Positions 7,303-14,607 of a stretch of 64,000 nucleotides of DNA are shown here, piece by piece. Source of the stretch: Aestuariispira insulae (GTDB lineage Bacteria; Pseudomonadota; Alphaproteobacteria; UBA8366; Aestuariispiraceae); assembly GCF_003385955.1 (NCBI RefSeq), contig NZ_QRDW01000001.1, positions 665,893-729,892 on the forward strand. The letters are read 5' to 3'. The first letter of the stretch is position 1. Every line of letters starts with the position of its first letter. Position numbers and translations under genes: made by a program. The notes under the pieces are model-generated. The model ran no database searches. It had not been told where the DNA came from and saw nothing but the letters and a program-made list of their open reading frames with translations.

Positions 7303-8667
7303 ATGATGCAAAAGGATCTGGCTGAATATCTCTTCGGCAGGAAAGCTCCGTCCCACCTGCCCAGCCGGGTTTATCAATCCATTGCGGACCAGCAGGCACA
7401 AAGTGAACGCCTGATCAGCTGGTTTCAGCTGCTCTTGGTCAGTTTTTTCGGCCTTCTTTATGCGATCGCTCCTAAACCGCCTGCCCAGATGGAGCTTCAT
7501 CCGGTTCCCTGGATTCTGAGCATCTATCTTGCATTCACCATGGTCAGGCTGATCATCGCCAGCCGCGGTCGCCTGCCTGAATGGCTGTTGCGGATCTCAC
7601 TTGCCATGGACATGAGCTTGTTGATGGTGTTGATCTGGAGTTTCCATATCCAATATGACCAGCCCCCGGCCTTTTATCTTAAAGCGCCGACCATGGTTTA
7701 TGTCTTCATCTTCATTGCCCTCCGCACACTGAGGTTTGACCCCCGCCATATCCTATTGGCCGGCTTCGCCGCGGCGATCGGCTGGGCCACCCTGGTCGGC
7801 TATGTGATCTATATGGATAACGGGATGATGGTGATCACCCGGGACTACATCAAATACATGACCTCAAATGCCATCCTGATCGGCGCCGAAATAGACAAGA
7901 TCATCTCGATCCTGATGGTGACCATCATTCTTGCAGTCGCCGTTGCGCGGGCAAAGCGTGTATTTGAAAGAAACGTATTTGACAGCATGGCGGCACAGGA
8001 TCTGTCACGATTTGTCTCGCCGGAAATCGCAGACCGCATCACCCATGCGGATGAAGAGATAAAGCGCGGCGATGCAGAGGAAAAATTCTGCACAGTGATG
8101 TTCACCGATATCGAGGGCTTTTCAACCGTGGCGGAAAAGGTTTCCGCCATTGAGCTTTCCAATATGCTTAACGACTATTTCGATGCCATGTCGGAAATTA
8201 TCTCTCGCCACGGCGGAGTGATCACCCAATATCAGGGCGATTTGATGTTGATCACCTTCAATGCGGTCACCGCCAATGAGAAACATGCCCAAAATGCAGT
8301 TCAAACCGCCCTGGAAATTCAGGAAGCCACCAAAAACAGGCTTTTTGGCCCAGGATATGCGTTGCGCACCCGTTGCGGCATCAACAGCGGCGATATAGCG
8401 ATCGGGGCAATCGGGGCTCAGGACAGGCTGGTCTTTACCGTGCATGGGGATGATGTGAATGTAGCCGCCCGCCTGGAAGGGATGAACAAGGAATTCGGCA
8501 GTTACATCCTCGTCGGAGAAAACACGGTCCAATCCTGTGCGACGCAATTTAATTTCAGCGAAATCGGTCATATCCAGGTACGTGGCCGCACCGGTAAAAC
8601 CGGTATTTATTCACCCGACATCGCCACAGGTTTCTCCAATGATCATGATCGTGGTGAGGAACAATAA
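7303..8667 (+). CDS. Membrane-anchored class III adenylate/guanylate cyclase
   Basis: A 454-residue protein. Residues 38-220 contain about six hydrophobic segments, forming a membrane anchor or sensor. The class III cyclase domain covers about 260-440. Metal-binding aspartates are D269 (FTDIEGFS) and D313 (YQGDLMLI); the transition-state Asn and Arg are in DDVNVAARLEG. Catalysis should therefore be intact, making cAMP or cGMP from ATP or GTP. The second metal motif reads GDL instead of the common GDG. A short helix with SRFVSPEIADRI links membrane and catalytic parts. It is one of two cyclases in the window; the other is at 28102. Confidence 0.85.
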   Translation: MMQKDLAEYLFGRKAPSHLPSRVYQSIADQQAQSERLISWFQLLLVSFFGLLYAIAPKPPAQMELHPVPWILSIYLAFTMVRLIIASRGRLPEWLLRISLAMDMSLLMVLIWSFHIQYDQPPAFYLKAPTMVYVFIFIALRTLRFDPRHILLAGFAAAIGWATLVGYVIYMDNGMMVITRDYIKYMTSNAILIGAEIDKIISILMVTIILAVAVARAKRVFERNVFDSMAAQDLSRFVSPEIADRITHADEEIKRGDAEEKFCTVMFTDIEGFSTVAEKVSAIELSNMLNDYFDAMSEIISRHGGVITQYQGDLMLITFNAVTANEKHAQNAVQTALEIQEATKNRLFGPGYALRTRCGINSGDIAIGAIGAQDRLVFTVHGDDVNVAARLEGMNKEFGSYILVGENTVQSCATQFNFSEIGHIQVRGRTGKTGIYSPDIATGFSNDHDRGEEQ

Positions 8668-8669
8668 GC

Positions 8670-8906
8670 CTATGCGCCGCCCGCCGCTTTGCGGATGCGG
8701 AAAACCAGCTTCCCCCCTTCCTTGCGGCATTCTTCCAACAGATGGCCCTGCGCCCGGCAAAAGGCCGGGAAGTCCTTCTCCGCGCCGGGATCAGTCGCAT
8801 AAACTTCCAACAGATCTCCGTCCGCCATTGTTTTCAGCTTCTTCCGGGCCTTCAAAACCGGCAATGGGCATAGCAGCCCCGATGCATCCAAAAAATCGTC
8901 GGCCAT
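8670..8906 (-). CDS. tusA: TusA-like sulfurtransferase
   Basis: A 78-residue protein with the TusA (SirA/YeeD) fold. The CPxP motif is at residues 13-16 (LDASGLLCPLPVLKARKKL), with C13 the persulfide-carrying cysteine. TusA proteins relay sulfur from cysteine desulfurases or rhodaneses to tRNA thiolation, molybdopterin or sulfur oxidation. An ATG at 8904-8906 with GGTGGAG upstream gives the normal family length; the frame could extend to 8972. It is convergent with the cyclase and lies next to a sulfite/sulfur exporter gene. Confidence 0.85.
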   Translation of the reverse strand: MADDFLDASGLLCPLPVLKARKKLKTMADGDLLEVYATDPGAEKDFPAFCRAQGHLLEECRKEGGKLVFRIRKAAGGA

Positions 8907-9101
8907 ACGATATTCTCCACCAACCAAAGCACATTGTGCCCCCGTTTTCTGGAAAGACAGCGAAAAAGACAAGCTGCTTTATTGACGTGGGGTTTGAAAA
9001 AGCCAATCATTGCGATGTAATGGCTTGGAATCCAATCATGTTTACCAGCCAAACCGCAATTTTGTTTCCCGGATGCGCCTCAACATGAAAACCGGATCAT
9101 T

Positions 9102-10025
9102 ATGAGCATCTATCTTCCGATTGCCGAAATCTCGGTCAATATCTTCGTTATCCTGGGACTGGGCGTCGGGGTAGGTATGCTATCGGGGATTTTCGGTGTC
9201 GGTGGCGGCTTTTTGATGACCCCCCTGCTCTTCTTCCTTGGCATCCCGGCACCGGTGGCCGTCGGCACCGAGGCCAATCAGATTGTGGCCTCCTCGGTTT
9301 CGGGCGTGCTGGCCCATTGGCGGCGCGGCAATGTTGACGTGAAAATGGGGATTTTCCTGTTGATCGGCGGCCTGATCGGTTCGACTGCCGGTGTTTATCT
9401 CTTTGCCTGGCTGCGCACCCTTGGCCAGATTGACCTGGTCATCAAGCTCTCTTATGTCGTCTTCTTGGGCATCATCGGCACCCTGATGATGATCGAGAGC
9501 ATCAAAGCCATGTTCCAAAGCCGCAGCGGCGCCGTTCTGACCGCATCAAAACGCAATCAGCATAACTGGCTGCATGGATTGCCCTTCAAAGTGCGGTTCC
9601 GACGGTCCAAGCTTTATATCAGCGCCCTGCTGCCGATCGGGGTCGGTATCGTGGTCGGTGTGTTGAGTGCGATCATGGGGGTTGGCGGCGGTTTTGTCAT
9701 GGTGCCCGCCATGATCTATCTGCTGGGCATGCCGACATCTGTTGTGGTGGGAACATCCCTGTTCCAGATCATTTTTGTCACAGCCAATGCCACATTCTTC
9801 CAAGCCTATCTGAACCAAACCGTTGACATTGCCCTGGCCATACTTTTGTTAGTCGGCGGCGTGGTCGGCGCGCAGATTGGCACCCGGATGGGATCCAAAT
9901 TACGGGGTGAACAGCTGCGCGGTCTGCTGGCCGCCATGGTGCTGCTGGTATGCGGCAAACTATTGTTCGACCTTTTGATTGAGCCGGAGGACATCTATTC
10001 CATCGGCCTGATCGGAGGGCATTAA
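9102..10025 (+). CDS. TSUP (TauE/SafE) family anion exporter
   Basis: A 307-residue membrane protein with about eight transmembrane segments in two homologous halves. Each half carries the TSUP signature: GIFGVGGGFLMTPLL at about residues 28-42 and AIMGVGGGFVMVPAM at about 190-204. TSUP proteins move sulfite, sulfoacetate, thiosulfate or related organosulfur anions. The 2-nt gap to the following TIGR02186 gene indicates co-transcription. With TusA and a rhodanese nearby, a sulfur-anion substrate is likely, but that is inference. Confidence 0.85.
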   Translation: MSIYLPIAEISVNIFVILGLGVGVGMLSGIFGVGGGFLMTPLLFFLGIPAPVAVGTEANQIVASSVSGVLAHWRRGNVDVKMGIFLLIGGLIGSTAGVYLFAWLRTLGQIDLVIKLSYVVFLGIIGTLMMIESIKAMFQSRSGAVLTASKRNQHNWLHGLPFKVRFRRSKLYISALLPIGVGIVVGVLSAIMGVGGGFVMVPAMIYLLGMPTSVVVGTSLFQIIFVTANATFFQAYLNQTVDIALAILLLVGGVVGAQIGTRMGSKLRGEQLRGLLAAMVLLVCGKLLFDLLIEPEDIYSIGLIGGH

Positions 10026-10027
10026 GG

Positions 10028-10774
10028 ATGTTGATGTACCGGTTCCTGCTCGCACTCACTCTGATGCTGTTTTTGCCGCTGAGCGCCCGTGCAGAAAGCC
10101 TGGTTGCCGATTTGTCCGAGCATATGGTTGCCATCACGACCGGCTTTACCGGGACCGAGCTGTTGCTGTTCGGCGCTGTTGACGGGGATGGTGATATTGT
10201 CGTGGTCACACACGGCCCCACCGAAGAGGTTGTCGTCCGTAAGAAGGACAGGGTCGCCGGCATCTGGATGAATACCCAGGCTGTGACCTTTGAACATGTA
10301 CCCTCCTTCTACCAGATCGCGGAGACGGAGGGTGCGGTGAACGCCATGGCGCTTTCCATGAAACGGCGCCATAAGGTCGGTGTCCGCCATCTGAGAATGG
10401 ATTATCAGGAAACGCCCTTGGAAGACTATCAGATTCGCCCGTTCCGCGAGGCCTTGATCCGTAACAAGCAACGGATGGAGCTCTATAGTGAAGAGCCGGG
10501 CCTGATAGAACGGCGCGGAAAAAACCTTTTCAGGACCGAAGTGTTTTTCCCCACCAACATTCCAACCGGCACCTACATCATCGAAACCCTTCTGGTGAAA
10601 GATGGTGAAGTGGTCAGCGCCCAGACCACCCCGCTTTTCATCAATAAACTTGGCCTTGGCGCGCGAATTTTTCGCTTTGCCAATGTTTACCCCGCCTCAT
10701 ACGGGATCGCCGCCATTCTGATCGCGGTACTTGCGGGCCTGTTTGCCAACTGGATCTTCCGGAAACTGAGCTAA
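10028..10774 (+). CDS. TIGR02186 family membrane-anchored protein
   Basis: A 248-residue protein with an N-terminal signal sequence (LLALTLMLFLPLSARAES), a periplasmic beta-rich domain, and one C-terminal transmembrane helix (about residues 220-244, YGIAAILIAVLAGLFANWIF). It matches the plan of TIGR02186, an alphaproteobacterial family usually found just after a TSUP transporter. Its ribosome site GGAGGG lies at the end of the TSUP gene. It probably forms a unit with that exporter; no activity is known. Confidence 0.75.
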   Translation: MLMYRFLLALTLMLFLPLSARAESLVADLSEHMVAITTGFTGTELLLFGAVDGDGDIVVVTHGPTEEVVVRKKDRVAGIWMNTQAVTFEHVPSFYQIAETEGAVNAMALSMKRRHKVGVRHLRMDYQETPLEDYQIRPFREALIRNKQRMELYSEEPGLIERRGKNLFRTEVFFPTNIPTGTYIIETLLVKDGEVVSAQTTPLFINKLGLGARIFRFANVYPASYGIAAILIAVLAGLFANWIFRKLS

Positions 10775-10801
10775 GCCCTTTTCTGAGCCCACTCCGACCT
10801 C

Positions 10802-10846
10802 TTGACCTTTGTGCCAACTCCATTATATTAGAATAATCTTATATTT
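10802..10846 (+). promoter_or_regulatory. Promoter with BigR-like operator before the rhodanese gene
   Basis: TTGACC (10802-10807), a 16-nt spacer and TATATT (10824-10829) form a good sigma-70 promoter. Overlapping the -10 is an inverted repeat ATATTAGA-ATAA-TCTTATAT (10825-10844, 7 of 8 positions symmetric). This resembles the AT-rich operators of BigR/SqrR-type ArsR repressors, which respond to sulfide or persulfide and control rhodanese and TSUP genes. The regulator itself is not in the window. Confidence 0.55.
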
Positions 10847-10861
10847 AGTCGAGGAACTGAA

Positions 10862-11377
10862 ATGTCCCAACTGTCTCCGGAAATGGCGGCCCCGCTGCTT
10901 TCTTCACAGGAGTGCATTTTCCTGGATGTGCGCGAGCCGGATGAATTTGCCCGCAGTCATATTCCCGGCAGTCTCAAGGCACCGTTATCCCAGCTGACGG
11001 CACAGAGCTTGCCGGATATCCAGGGTCGCAAAGTTATCCTGCTTTGCCAGTCGGGCATGCGCAGCGAGCAGGCACGCCAGTTCTTTCTCCAACATGGTGT
11101 GGAAGCGAACTGCATCGAGGGTGGCTTAACTGCCTGGCAAAAAGCCGGCCTGCCGGTTAATGAAAACAAGGCAGCCCCCATCAGCATCATGCGCCAGGTG
11201 CAAATCATTGCGGGCAGCCTGACTTTGGCGGGGGTTTTGCTCGGCAGCTTCGTCACCCCTTCTTTTTATTGGCTTTCGGCTGCGGTCGGGGCTGGGCTGG
11301 CATTTGCCGGGCTGTCCGGCACATGCATGATGGCGTCCTTGCTCTCCAAACTGCCCTACAACAAAGTCAAAGCTTGA
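10862..11377 (+). CDS. Rhodanese with DUF2892 membrane domain (YgaP-like)
   Basis: A 171-residue protein. The N-terminal rhodanese domain (residues 1-105) has the active-site loop CQSGMRS with C62 as the persulfide cysteine and the conserved LDVREPDEFARSHIPG block. Residues 108-160 form a two-helix DUF2892 membrane hairpin (IIAGSLTLAGVLLGSF and LSAAVGAGLAFAGLSG). This is the architecture of E. coli YgaP, an inner-membrane sulfurtransferase. A sigma-70 promoter with an inverted repeat sits directly upstream. Confidence 0.88.
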   Translation: MSQLSPEMAAPLLSSQECIFLDVREPDEFARSHIPGSLKAPLSQLTAQSLPDIQGRKVILLCQSGMRSEQARQFFLQHGVEANCIEGGLTAWQKAGLPVNENKAAPISIMRQVQIIAGSLTLAGVLLGSFVTPSFYWLSAAVGAGLAFAGLSGTCMMASLLSKLPYNKVKA

Positions 11378-11454
11378 TAGAGACCTTTTACAGGGGCAGG
11401 ATGCGGGCGGCCAATTCATGGACCGCCCTCTTCCAATTCCAGGATCTGAATTTT

Positions 11455-11871
11455 ATGAGTTTTTCGCTTCATCCCCGCCTGGACGCCGATACCTTTCTGC
11501 TCGGCGACCTGCCGCTTTGCCGCGCGCTCCTCATGAATGACAGCCGCTTTCCCTGGCTGGTATTAGTGCCCCGGCGAGCGGATATCCGAGAGATCCACCA
11601 ATTGCCAGAAACAGATCAGTTCCAACTGTTGCGGGAGATCACCCAGGTTTCCGCCGCAATGGAAACTGCCTTTTCCGCGGAAAAGATGAATGTGGCCGCC
11701 CTCGGCAATATGGTGCCCCAACTCCATATCCATATAATCGCGCGCTTTGAGGCTGATGAAGCCTGGCCCGGCCCAATCTGGGGTGTCGGGCAGACAATTC
11801 CCTATGCTGATGAGACAGATCCCGCCGTCATGCGGTTTAAAACCCTAATGTCCAACGTCGGCGGACAATAG
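11455..11871 (+). CDS. HIT domain protein
   Basis: A 138-residue histidine-triad family protein. The motif is QLHIHII at residues 89-95, so the first His of the usual H-x-H-x-H is Gln, as in several proteobacterial HIT-like hydrolases. The conserved N-terminal FPWLVLVPRR strand is present. HIT proteins hydrolyse or transfer nucleotidyl groups, using the central His. I used the ATG at 11455 with AGGA about 10 nt upstream; the longer frame from 11269 overlaps the rhodanese gene and is not credible. Confidence 0.8.
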   Translation: MSFSLHPRLDADTFLLGDLPLCRALLMNDSRFPWLVLVPRRADIREIHQLPETDQFQLLREITQVSAAMETAFSAEKMNVAALGNMVPQLHIHIIARFEADEAWPGPIWGVGQTIPYADETDPAVMRFKTLMSNVGGQ

Positions 11872-11935
11872 GGCCTGACGCGACCTTCCTTCTTTTTAAT
11901 TGACCACAGCAAGCATCTGGCGTGAAGATTAAAAC

Positions 11936-12451
11936 ATGCTCGATCTGCCTTTTGACGATCCGATCCTTTTAGGACTGCATACATACTGGTCTTCTAAGAG
12001 GGATGGCCAGAGCCTTCCCACACGCGCGGACATTGATCCTGCCGATATCCCAAGATTGCTGCCGCATATCATGCTGCTCGAAATGCGCGGCCAGGATCAG
12101 CGTTTCTTTGTGAGGCTTGTCGGCACCAAAGTAGCCTTTGGCCAGGACCCGACCGGCACCTTCATGGAAGAGAGTGCCCCGGTCGGCAGTTACGGATCTC
12201 ACATAATTGCGCTCTTCCGAAAGGCTGCCGAAACTCCTCACGCGCTTTATGCGGAGCATGAATACGGCCATCCCGACCAGGGGGCTTCCCGAGTGGCCAA
12301 AAGACTCTTCATGCCCTTGGTTAACGAAGCTGGCACAATCTCAATGCTTCTAATCGGCCAGCGCATCATAGCGCCCGAGTTTGTACAGCGCTCCCTCTGG
12401 CAACTGAACCCGGATCAAATACAGGAAGTCCGGATGTGCGAAATACCGTGA
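11936..12451 (+). CDS. PAS_5 domain protein
   Basis: A 171-residue PAS_5-type protein. The family pattern is plain: LHTYWSSKRDGQSLPTRADI, then DPADIPRLLPHIMLLEM, a strand-rich core with RFFVRLVGTKVAFGQDPTG, and the C-terminal KRLFMPLVNEAGTISMLLIG. It is a single-domain cytoplasmic sensor with no output domain. It is monocistronic, between the HIT gene and a candidate small RNA. Confidence 0.75.
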   Translation: MLDLPFDDPILLGLHTYWSSKRDGQSLPTRADIDPADIPRLLPHIMLLEMRGQDQRFFVRLVGTKVAFGQDPTGTFMEESAPVGSYGSHIIALFRKAAETPHALYAEHEYGHPDQGASRVAKRLFMPLVNEAGTISMLLIGQRIIAPEFVQRSLWQLNPDQIQEVRMCEIP

Positions 12452-12540
12452 GACATGCATGGCTCCCCCCGCCGGTCATGCATAAATAAAGAAACTGTCA
12501 TCGAATAGTTACATCCCACGGCTAATTCTAGTTTTGCTAT

Positions 12541-12639
12541 GGCGTGGTTTGGTGCCCTCCGCAACAACACCCAACCACGCGCCGATTGAACTGCACCTGA
12601 CCGCGTGTCTCCCCAGAGCAACCACGCGGTCATTTTTTT
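12541..12639 (+). ncRNA. Candidate small RNA or attenuator with two hairpins
   Basis: Hairpin 1 pairs GCGTGGTT (12542-12549) with AACCACGC (12573-12580); its loop contains CCCTCC. Hairpin 2 pairs TGACCGCGTG (12598-12607) with CACGCGGTCA (12623-12632), has TCTCCCC in the loop, and ends in seven Ts, an excellent terminator. Both loops could bind ribosome-binding sites, as in CCUCC-loop small RNAs of alphaproteobacteria. AACCACGC recurs at 12620-12627, so hairpin 1's 5' arm could instead pair there and break the terminator. No coding frame fits. The flanking stretch 12452-12838 holds no other feature I can support. Confidence 0.5.
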
Positions 12640-12838
12640 GCGTCAGCCGGTGGTAAAATGAACGGACTGACCGCTCCGCTCCATTATATTTCTATCGAAT
12701 ATTAAAAGCTCACTTGCTCCACAAACAGAGCGGAGCAAGTAAATAGATTTCAATCCTAAGACTATGCAAAATAAACAAAATACTTTATTATAAATTAAAC
12801 GCCGTGTTCTGGATAAAGATGTTGGAAGGAATACTGTA

Positions 12839-13468
12839 GTGCGATTACAAACAACTGCTTTCATCAATAACCAGAGCTTGCCTGAGAGATTTGCCTTTTG
12901 CCGTATCTCGCCGGAAAACCATGTAACCCTGAGCGAGAATATCAATCCAGATTTTCAATGGGCCAACCTACCGGTTGAAACACGGTCGCTCGCCCTTGTC
13001 TGCCATGACCCGGATGTTCCTTCCCGACCAGATGATGTGAATAAGGAAGGACGCACCGTCTCAAAAGATCTGGCACGGGTGGATTTTTACCATTGGGTTT
13101 TAGTCGATATCCCCCCTGATCTGGGCGGCATTACCGAAGGATCAGCATCCAGCGGTGTTGTACCGCGGGGGAAACCGTTGGGCCGAACTCTGCATGGCCG
13201 CGCAGGCCTGAACAACTATACTGACTGGTTTGCCGGAGATGCCAACATGGCTGGTGATTACGGCGGCTATGACGGCCCCTGCCCGCCCTGGAATGATGAG
13301 ATCATGCATCATTATCACTTCACGCTTTATGCCTTGTCGGTGGACCGCCTGGAGCTTCCAGATAGATTTGGCGGCCCCGAAGCCCTAGCCGCCATGAACG
13401 GGGTCATCCTGGACCAGACCAGCCTAATGGCTACCTTCTCATTAAACCCGGATCTTCAGGGAGAATGA
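12839..13468 (+). CDS. PEBP family (YbhB/YbcL-like) protein
   Basis: A 209-residue phosphatidylethanolamine-binding-protein fold. The ligand-pocket motifs are CHDPDVPSRPDD near residues 56-67, HWVLVDIP near 85-92, and HHYHFTLYAL near 158-167. A GTG start with GGAAGGA 7 nt upstream is used. The bacterial family binds anionic lipids or small ligands; the physiological role is uncertain. It overlaps the next gene by 4 nt (ATGA), so the two are translationally coupled. Confidence 0.85.
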   Translation: MRLQTTAFINNQSLPERFAFCRISPENHVTLSENINPDFQWANLPVETRSLALVCHDPDVPSRPDDVNKEGRTVSKDLARVDFYHWVLVDIPPDLGGITEGSASSGVVPRGKPLGRTLHGRAGLNNYTDWFAGDANMAGDYGGYDGPCPPWNDEIMHHYHFTLYALSVDRLELPDRFGGPEALAAMNGVILDQTSLMATFSLNPDLQGE

Positions 13469-14358
13469 CCGAACGGCAGGGAATAAATCTCCGGGCGCAT
13501 TCGCGCCTCCCCTCTCTGCAAGCATGGATTTTGGCCTTTCTCCTGTTGATGATTTTCATCACAATCAGTCAAGCCTCATTCAGGATTGGCGGCACCGGTG
13601 CGGACCTAGGCACCATGCGACAGCTCGCAAAAGCCTACAGCACAGCCACCAATGACACTGTCATAAAAATTGTACCGAAACCCAGCCTGGAATCATGCGT
13701 GAAAGCCCTGCTGGCCGATGACATCCAGATCGCCATCAGCGACCGCCCGCCCACGGATGAAGAAAGCAAAGCGGGCATTCTCTCCCTGCCATACGCCAGG
13801 ACCGCCCTGGTTTTTGCCACAGGCTCAGACCAGGCCGGTCACGAGCTTACTCCTACATTGCTCAAGCGGATCTATAGTGGCCAGCTCAACAAATGGCCCG
13901 GTGGCGGCCCCATCAGCTTGATCATGCACGACCAATCCTCTCCCGTGACGGATCTGCTGCTATCCCAATATCCCGAATTGTGGCTGTCCATGAAAGATGC
14001 CTACAATCGGCCCGGCACCATCATCGCAACGTCCAACCAGGATATGGCCAGCCGGCTGGAACGCCTGCCCGGTTCCATCGGCACCATAAGCCTTTCGGCC
14101 ATCTTAGGCGAACAACGTGGATTACATCCTCTCCCTCTTAATGGCATCGCAGCAACCCCCGCCAGCATCGCCAATAACAGCTATCCCGTTATTCTCACCC
14201 TCTATTTCCTGCTCGGGCCGGAGAAGCCGAATAATACCGCTCGGCCAGAGGCACTGAATTTCATCCGCTTCGTACATAGCCCGCGAGGCCGAATCATCCT
14301 TGGCAATACAGGCCATCAATCCCTTTCATCCAAGCCCTCTGCATCGCAACAAAATTAA
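13465..14358 (+). CDS. PstS-like periplasmic phosphate-binding protein
   Basis: A 297-residue protein with an N-terminal signal anchor (about residues 19-37, WILAFLLLMIFITISQASF) and a PBP-like domain: IGGTGADLGTMRQLAKAY, then AISDRPPTDEE, RIYSGQLNKWPGG, and the C-terminal ALNFIRFVHSPRGR. This is the PBP_like_2/PstS plan seen in phosphate-binding proteins without an adjacent transporter. It could sense or bind phosphate or another oxyanion. Translational coupling to a PEBP gene is unusual. Confidence 0.7.
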   Translation: MTERQGINLRAHSRLPSLQAWILAFLLLMIFITISQASFRIGGTGADLGTMRQLAKAYSTATNDTVIKIVPKPSLESCVKALLADDIQIAISDRPPTDEESKAGILSLPYARTALVFATGSDQAGHELTPTLLKRIYSGQLNKWPGGGPISLIMHDQSSPVTDLLLSQYPELWLSMKDAYNRPGTIIATSNQDMASRLERLPGSIGTISLSAILGEQRGLHPLPLNGIAATPASIANNSYPVILTLYFLLGPEKPNNTARPEALNFIRFVHSPRGRIILGNTGHQSLSSKPSASQQN

Positions 14359-14387
14359 TATATTATTCAATACCTTACGAAAACCTC

Positions 14388-14468
14388 CATACGCATGCGT
14401 ATGTTTTTATCTTGAAACAGACCGAAGGCTCGGCTATTAAAATTCAAAACACCATACGCCAACGTATG
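14388..14468 (+). promoter_or_regulatory. Twin palindromic operators upstream of prpE
   Basis: CATACGCATGCGTATG (14388-14403) is a perfect 16-bp palindrome. CATACGCCAACGTATG (14453-14468) is the same apart from the centre. Both are followed by TTT, both are preceded by AAAAC, and their centres lie 65 bp apart. They are the only such sites I see, and they sit 140-220 nt before prpE. A dimeric regulator binding both is likely; which one is unknown. Confidence 0.6.
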
Positions 14469-14607
14469 TTTCTTGCATTAGGAACCTGTTTTCCGGCAAG
14501 ATTATAAGAAAAAGTTAGGAACGAAGGGACAATGGATCGGTAAGGCACATAATCCTTCCGGCCAGGGCCAAATCCCAAAACCGAGACAACCGAACCGGGA
14601 GACAGGC

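Noticed and set aside
11405-11428. GGGCGG/CCGCCC stem between the rhodanese and HIT genes
   Set aside because: The stem is short and the following bases are not T-rich.
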